Source: a virus. Taken from it: a DNA stretch of 64,000 nt. The stretch covers positions 1 through 64,000 of IMG/VR virus record IMGVR_UViG_3300036851_000218; one strand, 5' to 3'. The translations under genes and the position numbers were made by a program. Numbering within the stretch: position 1 is the stretch's first letter; each line of letters begins with the position of its first letter. A model generated the notes under the pieces. It worked only from the letters and a program-made list of their open reading frames with translations, did not search any database and was not told the origin of the DNA. Positions 32,443 through 41,198 of this stretch are shown one piece after another.

Positions 32443-33614
32443 TGACAAAGAAATCAGCAGAGACTTTTATACCCGAAGAGATTTTAAATGTATTACAAGC
32501 ACTTAAAGCGAAACACAATTGGGTGGATGTATCTCCTTATAACAAATGGCTCAGAGAGAACCGTCCCACCATCCCTAAGAGTACCGTTACCCGCTGGACG
32601 CGCTCGTTCACTACGGGTGCGGCGCATTCTGAGACCCCCACTTGGCACAAACATTACCGTGAAGAGAAGTCACTTGTCCCGTCTCGCTTTTCTGCTCTCA
32701 AAAATGGAGCAATCCAAGCAGCAAGGGCGCAGTGGGAGCGAGATGGACAAATCCGCTACGTAAACATGTCTGATTTTCATCGACCTCTCGGTGACGGGGC
32801 GATACTCACACTCGGTATGAGGATTGTGAGGGACTTTAAACCCAATGCTTTCCCCTGTTTCACTGATTGGTTTGACATGGATCGCTTTAACCAGCACCCA
32901 CCTAAACCTGGGAGTGCGGGGGTGGAGTTCAGTGACGATCCTGAGAACGAAGAAATTGTAATAGAACGTAAGAACAAATTCAGCGAACTGGAAGCCATGT
33001 CGCTTGAGACCATTAACATGGTTAAGGCGGCTGTCCCTGTTGATTGCGTCCTGCTTAATCTGTGGGGCAATCATGAACAGTGGTTGCTGCGTTCGATGTT
33101 AGGCGAACAAATCGATAGCGAATTTGGCGAATATTATATTGACAAATATTTTCAGTTGTTGTACGATAATGATATATTATGGTGTGAAGGAGAAAAGAAC
33201 CATTGGCTACCACTAACGAAACTTTTTTGGGTCGGTCATGGACACCGTTCCCGCAGCGGCTTTGGAAAGACAGCGCAAGGGTATCTAAACTTACTACGTG
33301 CGACTGCGAGTGTTGCGGTGGGACACACTCACCGACAGGAAGTAGTGTATGTACCTGTGCCATACGACGGGCAACGATTCGCCGCTGTTGCGGGTACTAT
33401 GGGGCAAGTACAACCCGTTTATACCAACCGAGAATTTACAGGCCATAGTTGGGGGTTTCAACTGATTGAACACCCATTCCACCATTCCAAAGGCAATCAC
33501 GTTGAAGATGTACGGATTAACTATCAGGATGGTTATTACGTCACCCGTGTATTTGGTAAAGAATATTCGGAGCAAGCCACATTCACCTATGACGAATATA
33601 TGGATTTCATCTAA
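32442..33614 (+). CDS. Calcineurin-like phosphoesterase with N-terminal DNA-binding region (390 aa)
   Basis: Metallophosphoesterase motifs: SDFHRP near 109-114, TDWFDMD near 142-148, GNHEQW (209-214), VGHGHRS near 264-270 and GHTHRQ (294-299), giving a complete two-metal site. The first 60 residues (PKSTVTRWTRSF) look like a helix-turn-helix. Similar phage proteins act as nucleases or nucleotidases. The TAATG overlap couples it to the Mom-like gene, suggesting a shared role in DNA processing or modification; that is inference. Confidence 0.8.
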   Translation: MTKKSAETFIPEEILNVLQALKAKHNWVDVSPYNKWLRENRPTIPKSTVTRWTRSFTTGAAHSETPTWHKHYREEKSLVPSRFSALKNGAIQAARAQWERDGQIRYVNMSDFHRPLGDGAILTLGMRIVRDFKPNAFPCFTDWFDMDRFNQHPPKPGSAGVEFSDDPENEEIVIERKNKFSELEAMSLETINMVKAAVPVDCVLLNLWGNHEQWLLRSMLGEQIDSEFGEYYIDKYFQLLYDNDILWCEGEKNHWLPLTKLFWVGHGHRSRSGFGKTAQGYLNLLRATASVAVGHTHRQEVVYVPVPYDGQRFAAVAGTMGQVQPVYTNREFTGHSWGFQLIEHPFHHSKGNHVEDVRINYQDGYYVTRVFGKEYSEQATFTYDEYMDFI

Positions 33615-33838
33615 TGAAGCCCAAGATGTTAACCTGGGAACACCGTTATCAAATCTGGCTATTCAACTACATGAACTGCCACGTAGCACCGCCGGAAGTT
33701 CATCAAAAGTTACATGATCTTGGATGGATTGAACCCCATCCAGACAAACCAAAAGGTCATATTCGTATGACCGTTGAAGGCGCAAAAGCTATACATGCAT
33801 TATGGTTAGGAGAAGTATATGTCAACAAAGACGTTTGA
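33614..33838 (+). CDS. Hypothetical protein (74 aa)
   Basis: TAATG overlap with the phosphoesterase gene. Contains VHQKLHDLGWIEPHPDKP and MTVEGAKAIHALW, the pattern of a small winged-helix protein (helix, turn, helix, strand). Possibly a DNA-binding regulator. Overlaps the next gene by 20 bases. Confidence 0.65.
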   Translation: MKPKMLTWEHRYQIWLFNYMNCHVAPPEVHQKLHDLGWIEPHPDKPKGHIRMTVEGAKAIHALWLGEVYVNKDV

Positions 33839-34067
33839 GATACGCTTTCCTGACAATGTACTTGACAAAGAACCTGATTTTCTGGATAATGCTTTTCGCA
33901 CAATTCAAGCACAAGGACGGATTGTCCGCATAGAATACCATAAAGTATATTCGTACTGGAAACGTCATAGCGGCTATAGAACATTAGAAACAATGGTGGA
34001 CGAAATACCACTTGTTGAAATAGAAGAACCAATGGGTACTAACAGCATAAGTGTGGAGGTAGTATGA
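33819..34067 (+). CDS. Hypothetical protein (82 aa)
   Basis: ATG 33819 with TAGGAGAAGT upstream, inside the previous gene's end. A small acidic protein with a basic aromatic centre (YHKVYSYWKRHSGYRT). No recognised motif. Overlaps the next gene as ATGA. Confidence 0.65.
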   Translation: MSTKTFEIRFPDNVLDKEPDFLDNAFRTIQAQGRIVRIEYHKVYSYWKRHSGYRTLETMVDEIPLVEIEEPMGTNSISVEVV

Positions 34068-34444
34068 CAAAGCAGATGCACGACTTGGCTCAGGAAGACA
34101 AACGCGCTCGTCGGCTAGCTAGACGAACACACGAGGAGCTACAACGTATGGTATCGACCAATAAGCCCGAAGTTGGCGAAGTGTTCCGAGTCATGCCCGA
34201 TGACATTGATGAGTGGATTGTCGTTAATGCTAAGATGGATGGCGGCTCACACGGCGGACGTGGTGGAATGGACAGTGACTACCCCGATGGATGGCATGTG
34301 TTTGCCCGACGGTTAGATGCGGATGGTAACTACGATCCGAAAGGTATTAAGTGGGACTTCTACACCAGTGGATGTTTCAGTAACATGCTTCGTCAAGTGT
34401 GGCTGACAGGTCGCAAGCTAAAAAAGGTGGTTACATTTGAATAA
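34064..34444 (+). CDS. Hypothetical protein (126 aa)
   Basis: ATGA overlap with the previous gene and a GTGGAGG ribosome binding site. The N-terminal 30 residues are a highly charged helix (EDKRARRLARRTHEELQR). The C-terminal part is glycine and aromatic rich (DGGSHGGRGGMDSDYPDGW). No domain recognised. Its end overlaps a TTG-started membrane peptide. Confidence 0.65.
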   Translation: MTKQMHDLAQEDKRARRLARRTHEELQRMVSTNKPEVGEVFRVMPDDIDEWIVVNAKMDGGSHGGRGGMDSDYPDGWHVFARRLDADGNYDPKGIKWDFYTSGCFSNMLRQVWLTGRKLKKVVTFE

Positions 34445-34532
34445 AGACATCTCTCCCTACGTAGCGATATGCGTATGCTTAGTTGCCATTTTTATTGTGT
34501 ACGTTGTGTATAAGTTAGCCAGCGGTTGTTAA
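34437..34532 (+). CDS. Small single-span membrane protein, TTG start (31 aa)
   Basis: TTG 34437 sits six bases after a strong AAGGTGG site. The product, (M)NKDISPYVAI then CVCLVAIFIVYVVYKL, is a single membrane helix with a short tail. Its TAA overlaps the next ATG by one base, so translation continues in series. The start site and coupling support it; function unknown. Confidence 0.5.
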   Translation: MNKDISPYVAICVCLVAIFIVYVVYKLASGC

Positions 34533-34705
34533 TGAGTAAGCCCGTTGTGCTGACGGTTTGTTTCCCTGGCAGTTGGGAATCTAACACAGCCTTTATTGAC
34601 ACTGCAATTATGATGATCCAAAACCAGGGAACGATCAAACAAATCTATTACGAAGTACACGGCACAGTACATCAATTACAATTTTTTATAAGGAGATTCG
34701 AATAA
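34532..34705 (+). CDS. Hypothetical protein (57 aa)
   Basis: TAATG overlap with the membrane peptide upstream; its TAA is directly followed by the next ATG. Begins MSKPVVLTVCFPGSWESN. Small alpha/beta composition with a basic C terminus (FFIRRFE) that also encodes the AAGGAG site of the next gene. Function unknown. Confidence 0.5.
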   Translation: MSKPVVLTVCFPGSWESNTAFIDTAIMMIQNQGTIKQIYYEVHGTVHQLQFFIRRFE

Positions 34706-35158
34706 ATGGATAATCCAAGCGGTTTAGTTATTGCTCTATCTATTCTAGTTATCATTGGTGCAGCTGTGTATGTAGCATTTTTCCGTCTGCCAATGAAAGA
34801 TGTTGATCCCTTTGATCGGGCAGTAGATATTTATAATGCTGCTTTATTTCTAACGCCTAGCAACAAACAGTATTTAGACGATAAACTTATTGTCAACCGA
34901 AATGTAGACATAGTAAAAATTATATTGCGCGATAAAAACAGCACGGTTGTATTTGAAGCAGGTGACAGTATGAGTGTCCGAGATGTTTATCGAGGGCAAT
35001 ACAGCATTCCCACTAACATAAATACTCATCGTCCAGGTCAGTGGGTAGACTACTTACTTGACACCGCCGTACCTACTGTCAAGAAACAACGTCAGGAAGA
35101 AGTTCGTAGAAAACGTCGGGAGGCTAATCCGCCAGTTGATGATCGGGATTTGTTCTAA
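34706..35158 (+). CDS. Single-span membrane protein, paralogue A (150 aa)
   Basis: Residues 5-27 form a membrane helix (LVIALSILVIIGAAVYVAF). A globular domain of about 80 residues follows, then RPGQWVDYLLDT and a highly charged C-terminal helix (KKQRQEEVRRKRREA). The next gene has the same plan and a matching HPGLWVEHLVET segment, so the two are diverged duplicates. They could work as a hetero-oligomer in the inner membrane; spanin-like activity is possible but unsupported. Confidence 0.65.
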   Translation: MDNPSGLVIALSILVIIGAAVYVAFFRLPMKDVDPFDRAVDIYNAALFLTPSNKQYLDDKLIVNRNVDIVKIILRDKNSTVVFEAGDSMSVRDVYRGQYSIPTNINTHRPGQWVDYLLDTAVPTVKKQRQEEVRRKRREANPPVDDRDLF

Positions 35159-35658
35159 TGGAACGTATTATTTTAGACGCGCTTCCAAATTTAATAGTAG
35201 TGACATTGTTCCTTCTTATCTCAGTATTAATTATTAAAGGCGTTCATTGGTGGGTATTTCAGCGTACTCTGAAAGAGAAATTCACTCCTACTAAGCAAGT
35301 CAACTTAGATGACCCCAACATAAAAGCCAAAGAAGTATATGGTATGGCTTGGCGACTTGCATGGCAGGACGCGTATGAAGATGATTTCCTAAAGATTGAA
35401 AAAGACGGGGACGATATAACAATTTACCTTAAGGACGGAGAGAAGCGAATAACTGTTCTCAAAACTAATGGTGTGTCTAATATATACAATAATTCAATCG
35501 AACTGTCCGATCAAGAATTAGTTGAGTTTCATCCAGGGCTTTGGGTAGAACACTTAGTAGAAACTTTTTTAGATTACCATAAAGCCCAGGAAGAAGAAAG
35601 ACGCGCAGCGAAAGCACGGCGCTTTGCCAAGGTCAACGACGCGCATATATTCGATTAA
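35158..35658 (+). CDS. Single-span membrane protein, paralogue B (166 aa)
   Basis: Same design as its upstream neighbour: a membrane helix at about 10-27 (LIVVTLFLLISVLII), a domain of about 90 residues, HPGLWVEHLVET, and a charged C-terminal helix (KAQEEERRAAKARRF) ending in an acidic NDAHIFD (NPPVDDRDLF in paralogue A). The TAATG overlap couples the two. Function unknown. Confidence 0.65.
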   Translation: MERIILDALPNLIVVTLFLLISVLIIKGVHWWVFQRTLKEKFTPTKQVNLDDPNIKAKEVYGMAWRLAWQDAYEDDFLKIEKDGDDITIYLKDGEKRITVLKTNGVSNIYNNSIELSDQELVEFHPGLWVEHLVETFLDYHKAQEEERRAAKARRFAKVNDAHIFD

Positions 35659-35666
35659 ACAATGTC

Positions 35667-35695
35667 TTGACAATTCCCTTACGCTGTGCTATAAT
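35667..35695 (+). promoter_or_regulatory. Consensus sigma70 promoter for the holin-like gene
   Basis: TTGACA (35667-35672), a 17-base spacer ending TGC, and TATAAT (35690-35695). This is a perfect consensus with extended -10, the strongest promoter in the window by match. Confidence 0.9.
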
Positions 35696-35725
35696 ATGTT
35701 CATATAAATTGTCTAAGGAGACGAA

Positions 35726-36241
35726 ATGGTTAGCGAAAACAACGGAAATATTTTCGACCAACTCGGTCAACGTGGTCTGTCAGCCTTTCTGACAGGTTTT
35801 ATTCTGGTAGTATTGTATCTGATCGCGGCTGCAACAGGCCGTAACCCGCTGGAACTTCCAGTAGCCGAAGACGGCGTGACCGTCATCACCCCTGAGTTTA
35901 TCCTCAGTATGCTCGGCCCTGCCGTAATGCTGGTCTACACGCTGGCGAAACTCTTTAAGAGTATTACCACCCGTGTTGCCCTGCAAGCCCTGGCATCGGC
36001 TCAAGCGATTGATCCAGGCAACGTTATCGCACTGCTGAAAATCCGTGAATTCTGGATTACGGTTGTGACGACTGTGTTTGCTGGACTGATGATGTTCAAC
36101 CTGCGCTTTTGGGAAGAAGGTCAAGAAGCCACCGTCATTGACGTTATTGTAAATATGATTATGGCATTCATGGCTACCCTGCAAAGCAGCTACTCACAGC
36201 GTCCCGCCGGAGCGACTATCCAGATTGTCGAAGCTGATTAG
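35726..36241 (+). CDS. Multi-span membrane protein, candidate holin (171 aa)
   Basis: After a hydrophilic N terminus there are hydrophobic segments near 20-36, 55-77, 110-126 and 137-153, so probably three or four membrane spans. A strong promoter and AAGGAG site suggest high expression. Size and topology would suit a class I holin, but no endolysin is seen nearby and the loops are long, so it could be another phage membrane protein. Confidence 0.5.
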   Translation: MVSENNGNIFDQLGQRGLSAFLTGFILVVLYLIAAATGRNPLELPVAEDGVTVITPEFILSMLGPAVMLVYTLAKLFKSITTRVALQALASAQAIDPGNVIALLKIREFWITVVTTVFAGLMMFNLRFWEEGQEATVIDVIVNMIMAFMATLQSSYSQRPAGATIQIVEAD

Positions 36242-36287
36242 TTACTAACAAGTGTTTTACTACTTGATAAGATTATAGGAGAATAAA

Positions 36288-36755
36288 ATGGGAGTTTTAA
36301 AAACGATTCGTGTAACCCCTACCATTACTGCTGGCGCTTACAGCGCGGCGGATGCGGTAGGACAGAGGATGTCCGTGACCCTGCCTTTCGGCGCTCTTGG
36401 GAAATCGGGCTACCTCCGTGCTTTGACGGTCTTCGATAAGGGTAACGTTAAGGCCAATTTGCTTCTGCACCTATTCCGCGACACCTTCACAGGTGCAGTG
36501 GACAACGCAGCGTTCGCTGCAACCGACGCAGAAGTAGTGGCTAAAGGTGTCGGCATTGTGGACATTGCCGTTGCCGATTACAAGTCGAATGGTACGGTGT
36601 ACGCAGTTGCAACCAAAGCCAATCTTGACATCCCGATCACTTTCCCGCGTAGCAAGTCCACCCTGTACATTCAGTTGCAAGCAGTTGCGACCCCGACCTA
36701 CATTTCAACGTCTGACTTGACCCTGCTGTTCGCTTTCGAAACAGCAAACGACTAA
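36288..36755 (+). CDS. Putative virion protein, beta-rich (155 aa)
   Basis: ATG 36288 follows ATAGGAG. The protein is mostly short beta strands with many Ala, Thr and Val (VTPTITAGAYSAADAVG, YLRALTVFDKGNVKANLLLHLF, DIPITFPRSKSTLYIQLQAVA), the style of small capsid or tail decoration proteins found in many phage virions. It lies last in the rightward unit, against the bidirectional terminator. Virion incorporation is inferred from composition. Confidence 0.55.
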   Translation: MGVLKTIRVTPTITAGAYSAADAVGQRMSVTLPFGALGKSGYLRALTVFDKGNVKANLLLHLFRDTFTGAVDNAAFAATDAEVVAKGVGIVDIAVADYKSNGTVYAVATKANLDIPITFPRSKSTLYIQLQAVATPTYISTSDLTLLFAFETAND

Positions 36756-36788
36756 TTGTAAACACACTTGTTGGTAAAGCAGTAAAAG

Positions 36789-36816
36789 AAAAGCCACTCA
36801 ATTGAGTGGCTTTTTT
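36789..36816. terminator. Bidirectional terminator between convergent units
   Basis: A perfect 18-base palindrome (36793-36810) flanked by four A on the left and six T on the right, so it works as an intrinsic terminator on both strands. It separates the rightward early unit from the leftward late unit. Confidence 0.9.
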
Positions 36817-36821
36817 GTTGC

Positions 36822-37694
36822 CTATTTCAACCCATACAAAGTCATTTGTGAACCCCGTCGCCAATTCGTCGTAGATACCCAACTAATTTGTGTGACTGGA
36901 TGAAAAGTGGCTGCAATACACGCTGCCCAGGCTTGGGACAAATTACGGTTGGCTGTCGTGATTGGGGCTGTACCAATAAAACCTAACTTCCGAGTGTATG
37001 GCATAACACCCGCGTATTTATCGACATCGGCTAATGCATAATTAGGGATAAGACCGTACCCCAACATAGATGAACTAACTTGAAACGTTGTTCCTGCCGC
37101 TGGCGTTATAGCTTCATCTATTAAGGATGATTGTCCAGTAACGCCCGTACCTACAACTGCGGCTGCATCGTAGTTGATACGCCCAACATGGTAATTTGCA
37201 GTCGATACGCCATTTAATCGAAGTCCAGCGGCTACCGACACAGCCGCATCCACTAATCTGGCGGAGAAGGTAAAGAACAGATGTTTGTATGTTTGATCGA
37301 TTCCTGAAATCGATAAAGTAGTGCCACCATCGGCCTCCGCATTGAGAACGCTGTCTAAATACACCCAATCAAGTGATCTATCTTTTTCATAGTATGATAT
37401 AGGAGTCCCCGTTGACACCCCATCTGCCACATCATCAACGGGCAAAAATACATTCTCTATCGCTTCTGTGTCGGGGTCGAACCAGTAAAAAGTTGATCCA
37501 ACTGACGGAGCATTGGTTGATCCAGTCTGTTCCTCCCAGGCCGCAATCAGTTCAGCAGGCGTAGGCTCAGTGGATTGATACAGTACAATTGCCTGCGTTG
37601 ACTCATCAATCGGTTGTAATACAGCTAGCAGATTTGAAATATACTCACATTGTTCTGAGTATGTTGATTCCCACGTTTGCGTTAAACAAGCCAT
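36822..37694 (-). CDS. Tail-tip or receptor-binding protein, family member 5 (290 aa)
   Basis: Last gene of the late operon. The N-terminal module (about 36-90) has LYQSTEPTPAELIAAWEEQT and TFYWFDPDTEAIENVF, a diverged form of the motif shared with the four genes upstream. The C-terminal part has LRLNGVSTANYHVGR and ends GSQMTLYGLK, a common ending of phage tail-fibre domains. Probably displayed at the tail tip; adhesion is inferred from position and variability. The TAATG overlap couples it to the preceding gene. Confidence 0.65.
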   Translation of the reverse strand: MACLTQTWESTYSEQCEYISNLLAVLQPIDESTQAIVLYQSTEPTPAELIAAWEEQTGSTNAPSVGSTFYWFDPDTEAIENVFLPVDDVADGVSTGTPISYYEKDRSLDWVYLDSVLNAEADGGTTLSISGIDQTYKHLFFTFSARLVDAAVSVAAGLRLNGVSTANYHVGRINYDAAAVVGTGVTGQSSLIDEAITPAAGTTFQVSSSMLGYGLIPNYALADVDKYAGVMPYTRKLGFIGTAPITTANRNLSQAWAACIAATFHPVTQISWVSTTNWRRGSQMTLYGLK

Positions 37695-39427
37695 TATTCT
37701 TTATCCCATCTAGGTGTACCTGGAAACCCATACCAGCTAATTTTAGAACCGCTAACAAAGTTACCGAGCGCCCCTGCCAATGTCAATTCAATTTGGTTGA
37801 TTGGATCAAGGCTGTTACGTACACCAACACCACTGATCGTATTGTAGTTGGTTGAAGTAGCCACCGTACCGGCTACCGCCGCACCTTCGAAAATTGCTTG
37901 CTTCACATTGTCGTTGGATTGAATGGCGGGTATCCAAATCATATAATTACAAGTAGATTGTCCAGCTAATTGGTTGCCAGGAAAAGGAATAATGATTCCG
38001 CCGGATGTACCAGGGGCTATTTCATTTCGAGTTAAGCCAGCACCAGCAGCACGGAAATACAGTGTATGGTAATTTGCAGCCGCGCTGTCGCCATTAAACT
38101 TTAAGAAGGCTTGATTTAAAACAGCGGAAGTTGCGCCAACGGCCTCTACAATAATCAGAATATGTTCTATATCTGAGGGGATTGCCAGACCCGATAAAGA
38201 CACACCTGCGGTTGTACCTGTCAAGTCATCTTGTTGTAACAGTCGGACATTCCCCGCTGGATCAACATACTGACTAACTTGGTAGACCTTTCCAGTGCTT
38301 TCAAAACCATCAGGAGCGACTGATCGCATAGTGATCGGTCCTGACAATGATGACACTACAACCGTTCCAGTCGAATCAACACTTACATTTTGTGCCTCAG
38401 TTGCGCTGCCGCCTATTCTATTAATCCAAGTACGCGCTGCTTCACTTGAATCATTAGGTACAAGGTAGCTATCTACTGCCTCATACCATACACCTTCATC
38501 TGAACCGTCGGGACGAATTCTGTAATTAGAGAAATAAATCCACTCCCCATCAGGACTCCATGTAGGTCCATGAATACCAGTATTAATTCCAGTTACCGTA
38601 CTCAAAGGAGTTTGATTTGCTCCGTTCGAATCCATAATGTAGATAGTACGATTAACTCCTGTACCCGATAGATAACAAATTTTCGTACCATCAGGAGACA
38701 ACTGCGGTAGACGAGAGGTAGCTCCACCACCTGTAGTCGTCAACCGCGTTCTGCCAGTCCCATCATCATTCATGATGGCAATTTCAAAAGTTACACCGTA
38801 TTCATTTGTCTCATATACTATTCGAGTTCCGCGCCAATGGGGAAAGCTGTCATTAAAAGCATCGTTGGTTAGACGAACAACACCTGTACCATCGACGTTC
38901 ATTTTAGCCAATTCATTTCCGCCGAACTCGCTGGTATTGAACACAATCATTGTACCTGCATCATTCCATGCAGGCTCTTTTCGTATGCCCGTAGAAGGTG
39001 TTAAAGCGGTTTCTTCATTAGCCATCATGTCGGTGACAACAAGTGTGTCGAGTGAGCCCGTCAACAACCGTTGGAAAACAACTTTACGGGTTGTCCAATT
39101 CCAATCGGGATCAGCATCAGTGTATCCGAATACCATCACGTTGGATGCTTGATCTTCAACTGTTCGGAAAACTCCACCAATCTGTAGCCGATCCGTGTCG
39201 TACCACAAAAACTCTACGGATGTGGGGATAGGCAGGACGTTGCCAACCGCTGCTGCCAGCCACGCCGTTTCAAAATCGTCTTGAACAGGTACAGACGATT
39301 GACGTAAAGTAATTGGATTTGCCCCACATAACTCATTTATGACAACCTGTAATGCGTCAAAAAAGGCTTCTTGGTCAACAGGAGTTTCACTGTAGTCACA
39401 AATATCAGGTAGATCACTAAATGCCAT
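37694..39427 (-). CDS. Tail-tip protein with TolB-like beta-propeller, family member 4 (577 aa)
   Basis: The N-terminal module has LRQSSVPVQDDFETAWLAA and EFLWYDTDRLQIGGVFRT, like its neighbours. Residues about 150-320 carry repeated WD40/PD40 units typical of TolB (PAWNDAGTMIVF, MNVDGTGVVRLT, LSPDGTKICY, IYIMDSNGANQTPL, WSPDGEWIYFS). The C-terminal domain with LKFNGDSAAANYHTLYF and GSKISWYGFPG matches member 5. A propeller between anchor and tip domain suggests host-surface binding. Largest member of the family. Confidence 0.7.
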   Translation of the reverse strand: MAFSDLPDICDYSETPVDQEAFFDALQVVINELCGANPITLRQSSVPVQDDFETAWLAAAVGNVLPIPTSVEFLWYDTDRLQIGGVFRTVEDQASNVMVFGYTDADPDWNWTTRKVVFQRLLTGSLDTLVVTDMMANEETALTPSTGIRKEPAWNDAGTMIVFNTSEFGGNELAKMNVDGTGVVRLTNDAFNDSFPHWRGTRIVYETNEYGVTFEIAIMNDDGTGRTRLTTTGGGATSRLPQLSPDGTKICYLSGTGVNRTIYIMDSNGANQTPLSTVTGINTGIHGPTWSPDGEWIYFSNYRIRPDGSDEGVWYEAVDSYLVPNDSSEAARTWINRIGGSATEAQNVSVDSTGTVVVSSLSGPITMRSVAPDGFESTGKVYQVSQYVDPAGNVRLLQQDDLTGTTAGVSLSGLAIPSDIEHILIIVEAVGATSAVLNQAFLKFNGDSAAANYHTLYFRAAGAGLTRNEIAPGTSGGIIIPFPGNQLAGQSTCNYMIWIPAIQSNDNVKQAIFEGAAVAGTVATSTNYNTISGVGVRNSLDPINQIELTLAGALGNFVSGSKISWYGFPGTPRWDKE

Positions 39428-40437
39428 TATACCAACTCCCCTGTCAACCCTTTAAATAAACCATATACCCACACCGCGCTGTCTAAATTATAACCGCCTG
39501 AATCTCTACCAACACGAGGCATATCTTCGCGCATAGGGTACTCATCCGATTTCTGACTAGCCGCTTGTTGTAGAAACAGGTTGTTAGCAGCGAAGGTTGC
39601 ACCGAGCGACGATCCAATATGTAATCCACCAGGGGCAAGTGACACATCCGTAGGCGTATGGACACCACCACTGGTTGTAGTTGCCAATCCATAGCGGTGT
39701 AAAAAGATAACACCTTCACTAAATGCACCCGAATATGCAGATGATAAAGTAATATTAGTAGCAATAGCAGATTTCTCAGTGTCGTCATTGACACCCAAAT
39801 TGGTAGCGGCATTTGTGACTTCAACATAAAAAGCCTTTTGAGCCGCAATAGAATAGTCTTCTTGCCAATCGTCGATGGGGGCAGTAGATCGAAAGAACAG
39901 GGTTAGATCGCCTGCACTTGTATCAAGCACTCTGATTTTATACATAATCATAAATGATTGTAAACCGAGTTGCGCCCATCGGTATAATTGATTCTTATTA
40001 AATATTAATGCGACAAAGTTCTTTGATAGATCAACTGGAACAATAGAAATGCTTTCACCGGATAGAGGATGAGTATGGAGATTGGCCTTCCCCAATAATC
40101 GAATTGAAGGACGATCCCAATCGGTATCCAAATACGGGTACACTGTACCACTGGATGCCTGACCCGCTACTAAGTCATTAGTGGTGACAAAGGATTTTGC
40201 ATCCCCCTTAGACCAATCCACCCATATTAACTTTGTGCCAACGGGTATGGGCAATCCCAATCCAGTTTGAGATACGAAAGCCGTCTCCCATTCGCTTTGA
40301 GTCGGTTCAAGTATTTGTCGCAGGAACACCGCTTGTTTCCTGGCCTGTATATTTTGTACACGTTCGAGTAACAGTTTTGCAAATGATCTTTGTTCGATAT
40401 AATTTATAGGCCACTGAGTATCGTATATATCTGCCAT
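39427..40437 (-). CDS. Tail-tip protein, family member 3 (336 aa)
   Basis: I start at ATG 40437 (MADIYDTQWP), overlapping the upstream stop by one base, not at 40491 inside that gene. The N-terminal module has FLRQILEPTQSEWETAFVSQ and KLIWVDWSKGDAKSFV. The C-terminal 230 residues are beta-rich with no recognised fold. Coupled in translation with both neighbours. Likely part of the tail tip or fibre. Confidence 0.6.
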   Translation of the reverse strand: MADIYDTQWPINYIEQRSFAKLLLERVQNIQARKQAVFLRQILEPTQSEWETAFVSQTGLGLPIPVGTKLIWVDWSKGDAKSFVTTNDLVAGQASSGTVYPYLDTDWDRPSIRLLGKANLHTHPLSGESISIVPVDLSKNFVALIFNKNQLYRWAQLGLQSFMIMYKIRVLDTSAGDLTLFFRSTAPIDDWQEDYSIAAQKAFYVEVTNAATNLGVNDDTEKSAIATNITLSSAYSGAFSEGVIFLHRYGLATTTSGGVHTPTDVSLAPGGLHIGSSLGATFAANNLFLQQAASQKSDEYPMREDMPRVGRDSGGYNLDSAVWVYGLFKGLTGELV

Positions 40438-41198
40438 TATTGCACCATTGCTCGAATTGCGAAAGAAGTGACATTGTTCGCCCCGCCCCAAGCTAAGGTG
40501 GGGGCAGTTCCAGGCGCACCAGCAACTCCGAGTAAAGGTTTAACGGTATGAATACCGGCTGGCATATCTTCCAGAACATAGGATACGCTCTGTAAATTTG
40601 TGATAGGTAGGTTTTCAACCAACCCACCATTGGGGGGAACAGCTTGATACTGACTTCCTAGTTTTACGCCATCTAACATAAAGTCAACACCTGACGCAAC
40701 ATTGGTGGTCGTCATAACAAAATTAAAATCTATAAACAGGGTGCAAATCACATCAGTAGTGAAGGTAATCTCAGGCAAGAACGCACCATTGCCCATCAAA
40801 CTAGCTGAGGACGAACGTGCTGTGGCATCATACTCAACATCCGATACAAGGATTGTACCAGGGACATACTCAGCAGTTCGAGACTCAACGGTTGCACTAC
40901 CTGTAATCGTTCCGTACTGCCCACCTAATTGACTGTTAGTTGTGTCATACCACAACAGGGTAGCACTAGCAGGTATAGGAAGTGCGAATCCCGTCTGGAC
41001 AGTGTAAGCTGCCTCCCATTGACCTTGCGTGGGTTCAGTCGCCTGAGATAGTATGACAACGGAACTCAAGTTCGCCTCAACATACTCGCGCAGTTCATTT
41101 AATTTGTCCTGCATGGTTTGAATGAATATTTGTTGGTCGAAACAATCGTCAGGCCAAACACCTAAGTCAGTGAAATCAAGAATTGAACATGAAGCCAT
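40437..41198 (-). CDS. Tail-tip protein, family member 2 (253 aa)
   Basis: The N-terminal module reads ILSQATEPTQGQWEAAYTVQ then TLLWYDTTNSQLGGQYGT, the clearest version of the family motif. The C-terminal 150 residues are beta-rich with small residues (VDFMLDGVKLGSQYQAV), jelly-roll like by pattern. TAATG overlaps link it to members 1 and 3. Probably a structural tip or adhesin protein. Confidence 0.6.
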   Translation of the reverse strand: MASCSILDFTDLGVWPDDCFDQQIFIQTMQDKLNELREYVEANLSSVVILSQATEPTQGQWEAAYTVQTGFALPIPASATLLWYDTTNSQLGGQYGTITGSATVESRTAEYVPGTILVSDVEYDATARSSSASLMGNGAFLPEITFTTDVICTLFIDFNFVMTTTNVASGVDFMLDGVKLGSQYQAVPPNGGLVENLPITNLQSVSYVLEDMPAGIHTVKPLLGVAGAPGTAPTLAWGGANNVTSFAIRAMVQ

